This document shows, piece by piece, positions 1 to 7,322 of a stretch of 37,940 nucleotides of DNA (position 1 is its first letter; the number at the start of each line of letters is the position of its first letter). This stretch comes from M3007 sp041160955 (lineage in GTDB: Bacteria > Bacteroidota > Bacteroidia > Chitinophagales > Saprospiraceae): positions 1 to 37,940 of the forward strand of contig JBEAVK010000187.1 of the NCBI GenBank assembly GCA_041160955.1, given 5' to 3'. The notes below the pieces were generated by a model. That model did not search any database, was not told the origin of the DNA, and saw nothing but the letters and a program-made list of their open reading frames with translations. The translations under genes were made by a program, and so were the position numbers.

Positions 1-173
1 GTGGTCAAATGGCCGTTTACGCCAATATACTTCCCAATGATCCATCATCTGGCTGGGATGGCAGATACCGCAATAAGTTTGTTGAGCCAGGCGTATATGT
101 ATTTTGGGCGGAGGTAGAACTCGCCGATGGTAGCACGCGGGTTTTAAGTGGGGATGTGACAGTCGTAAAGTAA
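1..173 (+). CDS. C-terminal end of a T9SS type B (gliding-motility-type) sorting-domain protein, 5' truncated
   Basis: The open frame enters from the left edge (first complete codon at base 3) and stops with TAA at 171-173, giving 56 residues. The text contains GWDGRYRNKFVEPGVYVFWA and ends LSGDVTVVK. A GWDG motif, a PPGVY-like turn (here EPGVY) and a final GDVTVxx strand are the pattern of the gliding motility-associated C-terminal domain, also called the T9SS type B sorting domain. That domain directs large exported proteins through the type IX secretion system. The cargo part lies outside the window, so the function of the protein cannot be stated. A hairpin lies about 50 bases downstream. 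Confidence 0.8.
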   Translation, partial: GQMAVYANILPNDPSSGWDGRYRNKFVEPGVYVFWAEVELADGSTRVLSGDVTVVK

Positions 174-220
174 GTTTTACTGTTTCCATAGGCTGGGCTT
201 TAAAGGGCTATTTATTTATC

Positions 221-277
221 AAATGCGCTTCTTTTTTTAGTGACAGGATCAGTCTGTCTTAAAAAAGGAGCGCATTT
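221..277 (+). terminator. Long hairpin after the T9SS gene, possible terminator
   Basis: The arms AAATGCGCTTCTTTTTTTA and TAAAAAAGGAGCGCATTT pair almost perfectly. Inside them a second stem GACAG/CTGTC closes around GATCAGT. It lies 48 bases after the stop of the first gene and could end its transcript. There is no clean T-tract after the stem, so a repeat or processing site is also possible. Confidence 0.45.
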
Positions 278-375
278 GGCATTTATTGTGCGTGTTTTTG
301 TCCTTTATTAAATTTTAAAAAAGTTTTTTAAATTTTGATGTCTTTGTTTTCAGCATATTTGTAGTGGTTGATCGC

Positions 376-489
376 CCCAGAATGGGTCAAATGTTTATAG
401 CAAAGGCGTGGTTTCAATACGCGTGCGACCCCGTCGGGGTCGAATATCATACGGCCACATTGCTCTATAAACATTTGACCCATTCTGGG
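376..489. repeat. 114-bp REP-like palindromic intergenic element, copy A
   Basis: A 25-bp perfect inverted repeat (376-400 with 465-489) carries the core ATGTTTATAG on its inner side. In the loop sits a second palindrome, CGACCCC-GTC-GGGGTCG (426-442). A diverged relative with the same architecture lies at 19520-19627. Both begin TCGCCCCAGAAT, share ATGTTTATAG, and have a small inner palindrome with a different sequence. This suggests a dispersed non-coding family in which pairing, rather than sequence, is conserved. No ORF is visible inside. Confidence 0.75.
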
Positions 490-613
490 TCGGTCACACC
501 CTCAAAATATAAATAAACTTATTTTACAGTGTATTGAGTACCGTGAAAAATAAGTTTTCTTGTAAAGGTGCGGCAATTTCCCATGCGACATACACCCTGT
601 TGTTCAATGGGAG

Positions 614-668
614 AACGGATTAAACGGATTTGAACGGATTAGCGCGGATTGTTTCAAAAGAATCCGTT
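614..668. repeat. Short tandem repeat of CGGATT units plus an inverted copy
   Basis: CGGATT recurs at 616, 625, 635 and 645, a spacing of 9-10 bases (AACGGATTA AACGGATTT GAACGGATT AGCGCGGATT). The complementary AATCCGTT follows at 661-668, so the tract can also fold back. It lies in the gene-free stretch 174-903, which holds only repeats and a promoter-like box. Confidence 0.65.
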
Positions 669-712
669 TTGCCATCCTGTCTTAGTTATGATCCACATGA
701 GAAATTGCTGGT

Positions 713-733
713 AAAGGTGCAGTGCACCGCAAT
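713..733 (+). repeat. GGTGCAGYGCACC dispersed repeat, copy 1
   Basis: AAAGGTGCAGTGCACCGCAAT is the first clear copy of a short element whose core GGTGCAGTGCACC is nearly self-complementary. Similar copies stand at 765-788, inverted at 806-830, and at 4145-4160. A partial AAAGGTGCGGCAAT lies near 564. Confidence 0.6.
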
Positions 734-760
734 AGTTGTAGCAATGGTGAGATAGCCGCG

Positions 761-832
761 TTTTAAAGGTGCAGCGCACCGCAATATTAAATTAATATCT
801 CAACAAATATTACAGTGCGCTGCACCTAAAAT
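761..832. repeat. Two inverted copies of the GGTGCAGCGCACC repeat forming a hairpin
   Basis: Copy 2 (AAAGGTGCAGCGCACCGCAA, from 765) and an inverted copy 3 (AATATTACAGTGCGCTGCAC, from 806) are arranged tail to tail around about 17 bases of AT-rich loop. They can form a stem of about 25 bp. Each copy is itself palindromic, so the unit is a palindrome of palindromes, as in REP/BIME elements. It lies about 40 bases upstream of the promoter-like box of the next gene. Confidence 0.65.
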
Positions 833-874
833 TTTTATAAAAACCCCCTGATAACGAGTATGGGTTGTTTGTTG

Positions 875-882
875 TACTTTTG
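875..882 (+). promoter_or_regulatory. Promoter -7 box (TACTTTTG) for the ArsC-like gene
   Basis: TACTTTTG matches the Bacteroidota -7 consensus TAnnTTTG exactly and lies 21 bases before the ATG at 904, giving a very short leader. I see no good TTTG at the expected -33 distance, so only the -7 half is supported. Confidence 0.45.
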
Positions 883-903
883 CAAAAAAATACACAATAA
901 CCC

Positions 904-1530
904 ATGCTTTTCCCATCTATACAAGAGTTTTGCGACTTGGCCACCGCTCACTTTTCCGAAATTACGGAAGACCGCAAGTTAATTTTAAGCAAAATTGCTC
1001 AGTATATTCAAGCGCAACTTGATCAAGATAAGCCCGTACAATTGATGTATGTGTGTACCCATAACTCCCGCAGAAGCCATTTTGGCCAAGTATGGGGTGC
1101 TGTTGCCGCCCAATATTATGGCATTGGCAATGTCCATACCTCTTCGGGTGGAACCGAAGCAACCGCTTTTAATATCAATGCCATCAATGCGCTTAGGCGC
1201 ATCGGATTTGTGGTTGAGCCCAATGACGCAGCCACAAATCCTGTTTATACCGTACAGTACTCGGAGCAAAATGCGGTCTCTTGTTTTTCCAAACGTTACG
1301 ATGATGCCGCCAATCCACAATCGGATTTTGCTGCCATTATGACTTGTGGCGATGCGGAAGCCAATTGCCCATTTATCCCCGGTGTACAATTGCGTATCGC
1401 CACCACTTACAAGGATCCCAAAGCATTCGACGGCACTATTTTGCAAGATTTTAAATACAGCGAGCGTTGTTTGCAAATTGCCGTGGAAGTCTTGTATGTT
1501 TTTTCTTTAGTCAAAAATTCGATAAAATAA
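904..1530 (+). CDS. Low-molecular-weight phosphatase family protein, arsenate reductase-like (thioredoxin-coupled type)
   Basis: This 208-residue cytosolic protein has a P-loop CTHNSRRS (C51-x5-R57-S58), the catalytic signature of LMW protein tyrosine phosphatases and of ArsC arsenate reductases. Further on, TCGDAEANCP supplies C148 and C155, seven residues apart, followed by a DP pair at 171-172. Staphylococcal-type ArsC uses a P-loop Cys plus two Cys seven residues apart as a disulfide relay to thioredoxin, followed by a DDP motif. All three Cys positions are present here, which favours arsenate reductase over tyrosine phosphatase. About 45 residues precede the P-loop, more than in classic ArsC. 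The next gene begins only 6 bases after the stop, so the two are probably cotranscribed. No arsB/acr3 or arsR gene is nearby, so the substrate is inferred. Confidence 0.72.
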   Translation: MLFPSIQEFCDLATAHFSEITEDRKLILSKIAQYIQAQLDQDKPVQLMYVCTHNSRRSHFGQVWGAVAAQYYGIGNVHTSSGGTEATAFNINAINALRRIGFVVEPNDAATNPVYTVQYSEQNAVSCFSKRYDDAANPQSDFAAIMTCGDAEANCPFIPGVQLRIATTYKDPKAFDGTILQDFKYSERCLQIAVEVLYVFSLVKNSIK

Positions 1531-1536
1531 AGTATT

Positions 1537-2703
1537 TTGAACGAACCTATTTCAGCATTTATCCAACATTTTATCCAAGCGACAAGCAAGGGAACTTTTT
1601 TAAAATGTACCCTTAGCCGTACAGGCCAAAGTATTGCGCCCAATCTAAAAAACTTGTATTTGCGCCCTGTTGAGATTAAAAAACAGCAAAAAATTGCTTT
1701 TACCTACCGTTATACCACCAAGGACGAAGTAAAAAACCACAGTACAGAAGAGGCCGTTACTTTGCTGAAAACCTTGCTGGGTACCTCATTTTTGAATGCT
1801 GATTTATTTACCAACGAACAAGATTTTACCCTTTCGTTTGATAAAAAAGGTACACCCAACATACAAATAAAGCCGCCCTCCAATACCGCTGCGGCTACCA
1901 CCCAACACGACCGCAACAAAAACCGCCTGCTCGATCCTAAAGCACCTTGGTTACACTTACTCGGTATTACAAGTGCTAAGGGAGAGGTACACGCACACGC
2001 GCAGGACAAATGGCGGCAAATCAATAAATTTTTGGAGATCATTGGTAGCCTTTTGCGCGATAAAGCATTGCCCAAAGATGCCGAAATAGCGGATATGGGA
2101 TCGGGAAAAGGGTATCTGACGTTTGCATTATACGATTTTTTATACCATGCCATGGAGATGCAGCCCACTGTAACAGGTATCGAACTCCGCCCAAATCTTG
2201 TCGAATTTTGCAATGAAACAGCGCAAAAAGCAGGATTTACAGGGCTAAAATTCGTAGCACAAGATATTAATCACTACAATCCTGCGCGGTTGGATATGCT
2301 CATTGCCCTGCATGCCTGCGATACCGCCACCGACTTGGCATTGTCTAAAGGCATCCTACATACCGCCGATATTGTGGTAGTAGCACCGTGTTGTCACAAA
2401 CAAATCCGTAAGGCCATGCACACCCAAAATGCGCTCTCTGCTATTATGCACAACGGTATTTTGGAAGAGCGCCAAGCCGAAATTGTCACCGATGGTATTC
2501 GCGCATTATTACTCACTTCAAAAGGATACCAAACCAAGGTATTCGAGTTTGTTTCCAGCGAACATACCGCCAAAAACTTAATGATAACGGCAACAAAAGG
2601 CAGTAAACACAACGCAAAACGGGAACAAGAAGCATTGGATCAAGTAGCGGCGTTAAAATCCGAATTTGGGATTAAACAACATTTTTTAGAAGGATTAATA
2701 TAA
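1537..2703 (+). CDS. Class I SAM-dependent methyltransferase (Methyltransf_32-like)
   Basis: This protein of 388 residues carries a SAM-binding motif I, EIADMGSGKGYLTFALYDFL, at about residues 183-202. It is followed by LIALHACDTATDLAL and VVAPCCHKQIRK, the HAC and PCCHK landmarks of the Methyltransf_32 family. The N-terminal 130 residues are not recognised. Translation appears to start at TTG 1537, because no in-frame ATG comes early enough and the upstream stop ends only 6 bases before. That spacing suggests coupling to the ArsC-like gene. The methyl acceptor is unknown. It does not look like ArsM, since the arsenite-binding cysteine pattern is not evident. The family call is firm but the role is not. 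Confidence 0.75.
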   Translation: MNEPISAFIQHFIQATSKGTFLKCTLSRTGQSIAPNLKNLYLRPVEIKKQQKIAFTYRYTTKDEVKNHSTEEAVTLLKTLLGTSFLNADLFTNEQDFTLSFDKKGTPNIQIKPPSNTAAATTQHDRNKNRLLDPKAPWLHLLGITSAKGEVHAHAQDKWRQINKFLEIIGSLLRDKALPKDAEIADMGSGKGYLTFALYDFLYHAMEMQPTVTGIELRPNLVEFCNETAQKAGFTGLKFVAQDINHYNPARLDMLIALHACDTATDLALSKGILHTADIVVVAPCCHKQIRKAMHTQNALSAIMHNGILEERQAEIVTDGIRALLLTSKGYQTKVFEFVSSEHTAKNLMITATKGSKHNAKREQEALDQVAALKSEFGIKQHFLEGLI

Positions 2704-2831
2704 ATTTCATCTTATTTGATAGGTGATTCGCGCAGTGAAAGCACAAGAATACCTGCCAGAATGTCACCATATTGAGCCTAGGCACTAATATTGATAAGTT
2801 GGGTAGTAATTGCCCCACTTAGGAACGTGGG

Positions 2832-2933
2832 TGGCTGTATCATAACTACTTTAACATTGAACATTAAACGTTTAACATTGAACATTCATAATTTTAAATG
2901 TTCAATTTTAAAGTAGTCCGCTCCGCACAGCCA
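2832..2933. repeat. Interrupted inverted repeat with TTTAACATTGAACATT direct repeats
   Basis: TGGCTGT (2832) and CTACTTTAACATTGAACAT (2846-2864) pair with ATGTTCAATTTTAAAGTAG (2898-2916; 18 of 19 bases) and ACAGCCA (2927-2933). TTTAACATTGAACATT occurs twice in direct orientation (from about 2850 and 2871). The remainder of the 261-base gap before lpxK shows nothing else I can name. Confidence 0.6.
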
Positions 2934-2964
2934 TACGCTGCAATTATTTAGTCCGCACACAACA

Positions 2965-4032
2965 ATGAAAGATGATATATTAATTCGCTTTTTACTCTCC
3001 CCCATATCTCTATTATATGGTCTTGGTATCTCCACTCGCAACCTGATGTACCGCGTTGGGGCGTTACGAAGCGTAAAATTTAGCCTACCTGTTATCTCGG
3101 TGGGTAATATATCGGTAGGCGGTACTGGCAAATCACCGCATATTGAGTACTTGATGCGTTGGTTACACTCGTATATTGATGTAGGTGTGTTAAGTCGCGG
3201 ATATGGCCGAAAAACAGTAGGGTTTCGCGAAGTATTACCTTTTGACCAGTCCACCGATGTAGGCGATGAACCCTTGCAATTTAAGAAAAAATTCCCCAAT
3301 ATTCCAGTTACCGTGAGCGAAAGCCGCGCATTGGGAGTGCCGCAATTGATCAAAAACTATCCAAATACCCAAGTAGTTCTGCTCGATGATGCTTTCCAGC
3401 ATTTAGCAGTATCGCCGGGGTTAAATATATTATTGACCGAGTTTTCTAACCCATTTACACGTGATTGGTTACTGCCGTCGGGCCGATTGCGCGAATGGCG
3501 CTCTGCGTACCAACGCGCCGATATTATCATTGTTACCAAATGCCCCGACGACCTTTCTGCTGCTCAAAAGCGCGCAATGCTGGCAGAAATTGACCCTTAT
3601 TCGCGTCAAAAAGTATTTTTTAGTAAATACAATTACGGCACGCCTTATGATATGCTCCGCCCCGATATAAAACGGCCATTAGATCTGGATACGGATATGC
3701 TGTTGATTAGTGCTATTGCGAATACCGACTATTTGTTGAATTATTTGGGTAAAAATGCCCATTCGGTACATACTATTGAGCACGAAGACCACCATTTTTT
3801 TGATCTCGGTGATTTGAGCGAGATGAAACGCCGTTTTGAAGCGATTGCTTCGGACAGGAAAGTGATTATCACCACCGAAAAAGATGCCACACGCTTGGAG
3901 TTGCACCAAGATTTCTTTTGGCAAAATGGCATTCAAGTATTAGTACTACCTGTGGAAGTGGATTTTTTGGATACCGATGCTGCGGGTTTCAAGGCAGAGG
4001 TGCAAGGTTTTTTGGAGCAATTTGAGGTGTGA
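2965..4032 (+). CDS. lpxK: Tetraacyldisaccharide 4'-kinase LpxK
   Basis: LpxK phosphorylates the 4' position of the tetraacyldisaccharide 1-phosphate to give lipid IVA, a late step of lipid A synthesis at the inner face of the inner membrane. The protein has 355 residues, normal for Bacteroidota LpxK. Early hydrophobic segments (about 8-24) anchor it. The P-loop ISVGGTGKSPHIEY (around K56) follows the family SVGN-x-xxGGTGKTP form. RGYGR (78-82), GDEP (100-103) and LLDDAFQHL (139-147, with the DD/H pair) are further family hallmarks. Its orientation matches its neighbours but the 5' gap is long, so it is probably transcribed alone. Confidence 0.95.
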   Translation: MKDDILIRFLLSPISLLYGLGISTRNLMYRVGALRSVKFSLPVISVGNISVGGTGKSPHIEYLMRWLHSYIDVGVLSRGYGRKTVGFREVLPFDQSTDVGDEPLQFKKKFPNIPVTVSESRALGVPQLIKNYPNTQVVLLDDAFQHLAVSPGLNILLTEFSNPFTRDWLLPSGRLREWRSAYQRADIIIVTKCPDDLSAAQKRAMLAEIDPYSRQKVFFSKYNYGTPYDMLRPDIKRPLDLDTDMLLISAIANTDYLLNYLGKNAHSVHTIEHEDHHFFDLGDLSEMKRRFEAIASDRKVIITTEKDATRLELHQDFFWQNGIQVLVLPVEVDFLDTDAAGFKAEVQGFLEQFEV

Positions 4033-4140
4033 TTTTGATAAGAACAATCTAGTTCCATGTAAATTTTCCACCACAAAGAACACAAAGCGTTGCGTACACT
4101 GAAGTGTAAGTTTCCTCATTGTCAACTAAATTTAGTAAAA

Positions 4141-4167
4141 ATCTAAGGTGTAGCGCACCGTAAGATT
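4141..4167 (+). repeat. GGTGTAGCGCACC dispersed repeat, copy 4
   Basis: AAGGTGTAGCGCACCG, flanked by ATCT and AGAT, forms a small palindrome related to the copies at 713-832. It lies in the gap between lpxK and the next gene. The same gap has the low-complexity phrase CCACCACAAAGAACACAAAG near 4068, which looks like another intergenic repeat, but no second copy is in the window. Confidence 0.5.
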
Positions 4168-4224
4168 TGTAGGCAACCCAAACGCATAGTATTTGCATCA
4201 TTCTTACAAAAATACGGTTAAATT

Positions 4225-4908
4225 ATGACGAATAATATTTTTACTACATTGCTGCTTTTAGTGGCCTATACTTGCGTGCTTCATGCACAAGAACGCCATA
4301 TTATGTTTGGGCTTAATTATGGTGTAATAAAAACGCCGCATTACGGTTTTGGCACCGATAACAAACAATTAATTTCGGATGATTATTTCCAAACAGGTAT
4401 TTACCAAATTGGCTTACAGATGCAAAAAGAGGATGGAAAAATACGATCCTATTCCATTGGAGGGCGTATTGGTATTGAAGCAGAGCATATTGTATTAAAG
4501 CAAGGCACGGAACAATACCGGAATACCTATAAAGAAAGTAATTTTACGGCACAAGCAGAATTTAGCAAACCAGTTTGCGTCAACGATAAAATAGGAGGTG
4601 CTTATTTTGGGTATTTGTACGGTTTTTCATGGGAAAAAGCCAAAGTAAACTCTACTAACAACGAAATTTTTCCACAACAGGAAGCCAATACTAAATTTCG
4701 ATTTGGATTTGTTCCTCGTCTTCAAAAAAGAATAGGCAATCGGGTACTCGTTGATCTTAGCGCAGCGATCAGTTTTGCCTCCATCAGTTATGTGACTAGA
4801 GATATTGATGATCCATCCTTACCCTTTGGAACGAGAAGAACGACCTTACTTGATATGGGCGCTAATGTAGAGACGTTATTGAGAATAGGGGTTGGGATTC
4901 GGTTATAG
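4225..4908 (+). CDS. Probable outer-membrane beta-barrel protein of unknown function
   Basis: The 227-residue product has a classic signal peptide (hydrophobic TTLLLLVAYTCVLHA, likely cleaved before QERH). The mature part alternates hydrophobic and polar residues with many Gly and aromatic positions (FGLNYGVIKTPHYGFG, GAYFGYLYGFSW, RFGFVPRLQKRIG). It ends in LLRIGVGIRL, resembling a terminal beta-barrel strand. No family could be named. It is convergent with the lipoprotein gene at 4911, leaving only 2 bases between the stops, so they may share a termination region. The cell location is inferred from composition. Confidence 0.6.
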   Translation: MTNNIFTTLLLLVAYTCVLHAQERHIMFGLNYGVIKTPHYGFGTDNKQLISDDYFQTGIYQIGLQMQKEDGKIRSYSIGGRIGIEAEHIVLKQGTEQYRNTYKESNFTAQAEFSKPVCVNDKIGGAYFGYLYGFSWEKAKVNSTNNEIFPQQEANTKFRFGFVPRLQKRIGNRVLVDLSAAISFASISYVTRDIDDPSLPFGTRRTTLLDMGANVETLLRIGVGIRL

Positions 4909-4910
4909 CC

Positions 4911-5648
4911 CTAACCTTTCCATTGCGCCCCTGCCCGTTGTATTAATTCATCCATAGAAATAATTTCTTTTAGGCGATATTCGCGTATTAAAGCGCCTTT
5001 ATCGCCATATTTCTTTTTAAAATAAACCAATCCAATACCTTTTGCGTACCACTCTTCGCCTACGCCCTCAATTTCGGCAGCACCTTCTCCTTCATTGCCA
5101 ATGGCTTCGCGGATACCCATGCGGATGGTCGCGTATTTTTTTCCATTCCATTCAAAATCGGGGCCATCGCCCAAGTATCGACGGTTGCGAATCAGATAGA
5201 TTTTGGACTGGATTTCGTTCATTGGGTTATAATACAGACTAAATAAAAAAACACCCAGCGAGTCTTTTACGCTAAATGGAAAAATATCGGGTGATTTTAA
5301 TACCGCTTCGGTTTGAATGGCTTTTTGCGTGGCACTGTCCTGCTCATATACGTAATAGCTCCGGGCAATTGCACCATTTTCTGTCATTTTTTCGCGGACA
5401 ATCTGATTGATTTGAAATTGGTTATCGTAATTAGTAGATGCCAAAAACAAGCCGCTATCGCGAGCAAACCCCATTAAATACCAGTAATCGGTTGTTTTTT
5501 GACCGTTTACATTCAGTTCGTACCCATAAACACTACCCTTTTGTAAGTCTAAAACAGGGTAATAATAGTCTTTGATATTGCGCCGATCAGTCTGGCAAGC
5601 AAATCCAATGGATAGGATGATGGCGATATAGAACAAGTTTCTTTTCAT
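4911..5648 (-). CDS. Lipoprotein of unknown function
   Basis: I chose the ATG at 5648 (MKRNLFYIAI) rather than the longer frame from 5675. It gives a clean lipoprotein signal with lipobox SIGFAC (Cys18), and a TACCTTTG promoter box lies only 8 bases before this ATG. The extra nine codons would overlap that promoter. The 245-residue product has YWYLMGFARDSGLFLAS and WNGKKYATIRMG stretches and a late GLVYFKKKYGDKG strand, suggesting a beta-rich domain held at the membrane. No family was recognised. It is convergent with the upstream barrel gene and divergent from the E2 gene. Confidence 0.65.
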   Translation of the reverse strand: MKRNLFYIAIILSIGFACQTDRRNIKDYYYPVLDLQKGSVYGYELNVNGQKTTDYWYLMGFARDSGLFLASTNYDNQFQINQIVREKMTENGAIARSYYVYEQDSATQKAIQTEAVLKSPDIFPFSVKDSLGVFLFSLYYNPMNEIQSKIYLIRNRRYLGDGPDFEWNGKKYATIRMGIREAIGNEGEGAAEIEGVGEEWYAKGIGLVYFKKKYGDKGALIREYRLKEIISMDELIQRAGAQWKG

Positions 5649-5655
5649 AATAGGG

Positions 5656-5663
5656 CAAAGGTA
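5656..5663 (-). promoter_or_regulatory. Promoter -7 box (TACCTTTG) for the lipoprotein gene
   Basis: On the minus strand TACCTTTG matches TAnnTTTG exactly and lies about 7 bases before the ATG at 5648, implying a nearly leaderless mRNA. This box decides the start of the lipoprotein gene. No clear -33 TTTG at 19-21 bases is visible. Confidence 0.5.
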
Positions 5664-5729
5664 CGGAACGGGCATAAGTTATTTTCACCAAAAACCTAAG
5701 TTCAAAAACTAAAAATGGTGGAATCAGCG

Positions 5730-5737
5730 TACATTTG
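5730..5737 (+). promoter_or_regulatory. Promoter -7 box (TACATTTG) for the E2 gene
   Basis: TACATTTG matches TAnnTTTG, about 70 bases before the E2 start at 5810. It sits in the divergent region shared with the lipoprotein gene. The -33 half is not recognisable. Confidence 0.4.
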
Positions 5738-5809
5738 CACCGCTTTACGTCTAGTTTGTTTTTTAAAAACTAAAATCAAATTAGACCTTACCAAATATGT
5801 AATTAAATA

Positions 5810-7135
5810 ATGGCTCGTGTAGAATTAGTGATGCCCAAAATGGGCGAAAGTATTATGGAGGCAACCATCCTCAAATGGAGGAAAAAGCCAGGTGACAGTA
5901 TCGAACTGGACGAACCAGTTTTGGATATTGCCACCGATAAAGTAGATTCGGAAGTGCCATCGCCAGTCGCGGGTACTTTGGTCGAAATTTTGTTTCAAGA
6001 AAACGATGTCGTGGCGATCAATGTGGCCATTGCAGTGATTGAAACAGCGGCATCTGCCGCTCAGCCTGCCGCTTCTCCCGCCGTAAATGTGCCCACCACC
6101 ACAGCCAACGGTACGCCCAAAGTAGCAGCCGAAGTACCTTATGTGCCTCAACACACCCCTGCGGTAGCCGCTGCTAGTGATCGTTTTTATTCACCACTGG
6201 TGCGTAATATGGCCAAAACCGAAGGTATTCCACAATCCGAATTGGATCAGATACCGGGGTCTGGCGCCGAAGGCCGATTAACTAAGGCCGATTTACTTGG
6301 ATATATTGCCCAGCGCGGTGCGGAACCGATTGTACCAACTATTATTGCAGCGACACCAGCACCCGCAACAACACCAGCGCCAATGACCAGTATGCCTGCT
6401 CCGGCAGCAGCTGTATCTATCAGCGGCAATGTAGAAATCGTAGAGATGGATCGGATGCGTAAGTTGATCGCCGACCACATGGTGATGAGCAAGCATACCA
6501 GCCCGCACGTCACTTCTTTTGTTGAGGTAGATGTGACCAATTTGGTGAACTGGCGCAATAAGGTAAAAGACAATTACAAAAAACAGTACGGTGAAAATAT
6601 CACGTTTACGCCCATTTTTGTGGAAGCAGTAGCGCGTGCTATTCGAGATTTCCCGATGGTAAATAGTTCTATTGATGGTACCAAGATTATCATCAAAAAG
6701 GATGTTAATATTGGTATGGCGGCTGCATTGCCTTCGGGTAATTTGATTGTACCAGTGATTAAAAACGCCGATTTACTCAATTTGGCAGGACTTACAAAGC
6801 AAGTAAATAGCCTTGCTTCACGGGCGCGATTGAACCAGTTGAAACCCGATGAAATTCAAGGCGGCACGTTTACGCTGACCAATGTAGGTACTTTTGGCAA
6901 TGTAATGGGCACACCGATCATCAATCAACCTCAAGTAGCCATTATGGCGGTAGGAGCCATCCGCAAAAAACCAGCCGTTATCGAAACCGAATACGGTGAT
7001 GTCATCGCTATCCGTCAAATGATGTTCCTGTCGCTCAGTTACGACCACCGTGTGGTGGATGGTATGTTGGGTGGTTCATTTTTGCGCAGGGTAGGCGATT
7101 ATTTGGAGCAATTTGATGCAAATAGAGCGATATAA
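5810..7135 (+). CDS. Dihydrolipoamide acyltransferase, E2 of a 2-oxo acid dehydrogenase complex
   Basis: The 441 residues show the full E2 plan. An N-terminal lipoyl domain carries the lipoylated lysine in IATDKVDSEV (K44). An Ala/Pro-rich linker follows, then an E3/E1-binding domain at about 126-168 (YSPLVRNMAKTEGIPQSEL to LTKADLLGYI). After a second Ala/Pro linker comes the catalytic domain, ending in SLSYDHRVVDG with H413 and D417 as active-site residues. The enzyme transfers the acyl group from E1 to CoA. With one lipoyl domain and no E1 or E3 gene beside it, branched-chain, pyruvate and 2-oxoglutarate complexes cannot be distinguished. The EATILKWRKKPGD start is most like branched-chain or generic Bacteroidota E2. 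Confidence 0.92.
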   Translation: MARVELVMPKMGESIMEATILKWRKKPGDSIELDEPVLDIATDKVDSEVPSPVAGTLVEILFQENDVVAINVAIAVIETAASAAQPAASPAVNVPTTTANGTPKVAAEVPYVPQHTPAVAAASDRFYSPLVRNMAKTEGIPQSELDQIPGSGAEGRLTKADLLGYIAQRGAEPIVPTIIAATPAPATTPAPMTSMPAPAAAVSISGNVEIVEMDRMRKLIADHMVMSKHTSPHVTSFVEVDVTNLVNWRNKVKDNYKKQYGENITFTPIFVEAVARAIRDFPMVNSSIDGTKIIIKKDVNIGMAAALPSGNLIVPVIKNADLLNLAGLTKQVNSLASRARLNQLKPDEIQGGTFTLTNVGTFGNVMGTPIINQPQVAIMAVGAIRKKPAVIETEYGDVIAIRQMMFLSLSYDHRVVDGMLGGSFLRRVGDYLEQFDANRAI

Positions 7136-7322
7136 GTCCTTAAATTAACTTATATTATGCTAGCAACGTGCAACAATTGTTCCATAATCCTGTTTCTATA
7201 ACTGGGACTTGGATGTGCTATCCAAACCCAAAACTATTCATTCACAAGTGTTTTGAGTTGGGTTAATGTCTGTATTATTTCATTTAACCTTACCCCAAAA
7301 CGTCAAATAAATATTATAAAAA

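Noticed and set aside
614..668. CGGATT repeats as a CRISPR array
   Set aside because: Units are 9-10 bases apart with no unique spacers and no cas gene is present.
985..1476. 163-codon open frame on the minus strand inside the ArsC-like gene
   Set aside because: It is antisense to a gene with intact catalytic motifs and has no recognisable domain; a shadow frame.
5649..5675. Longer N-terminus of the lipoprotein gene
   Set aside because: A TACCTTTG promoter box lies within these codons, and the shorter start gives a standard lipoprotein signal.
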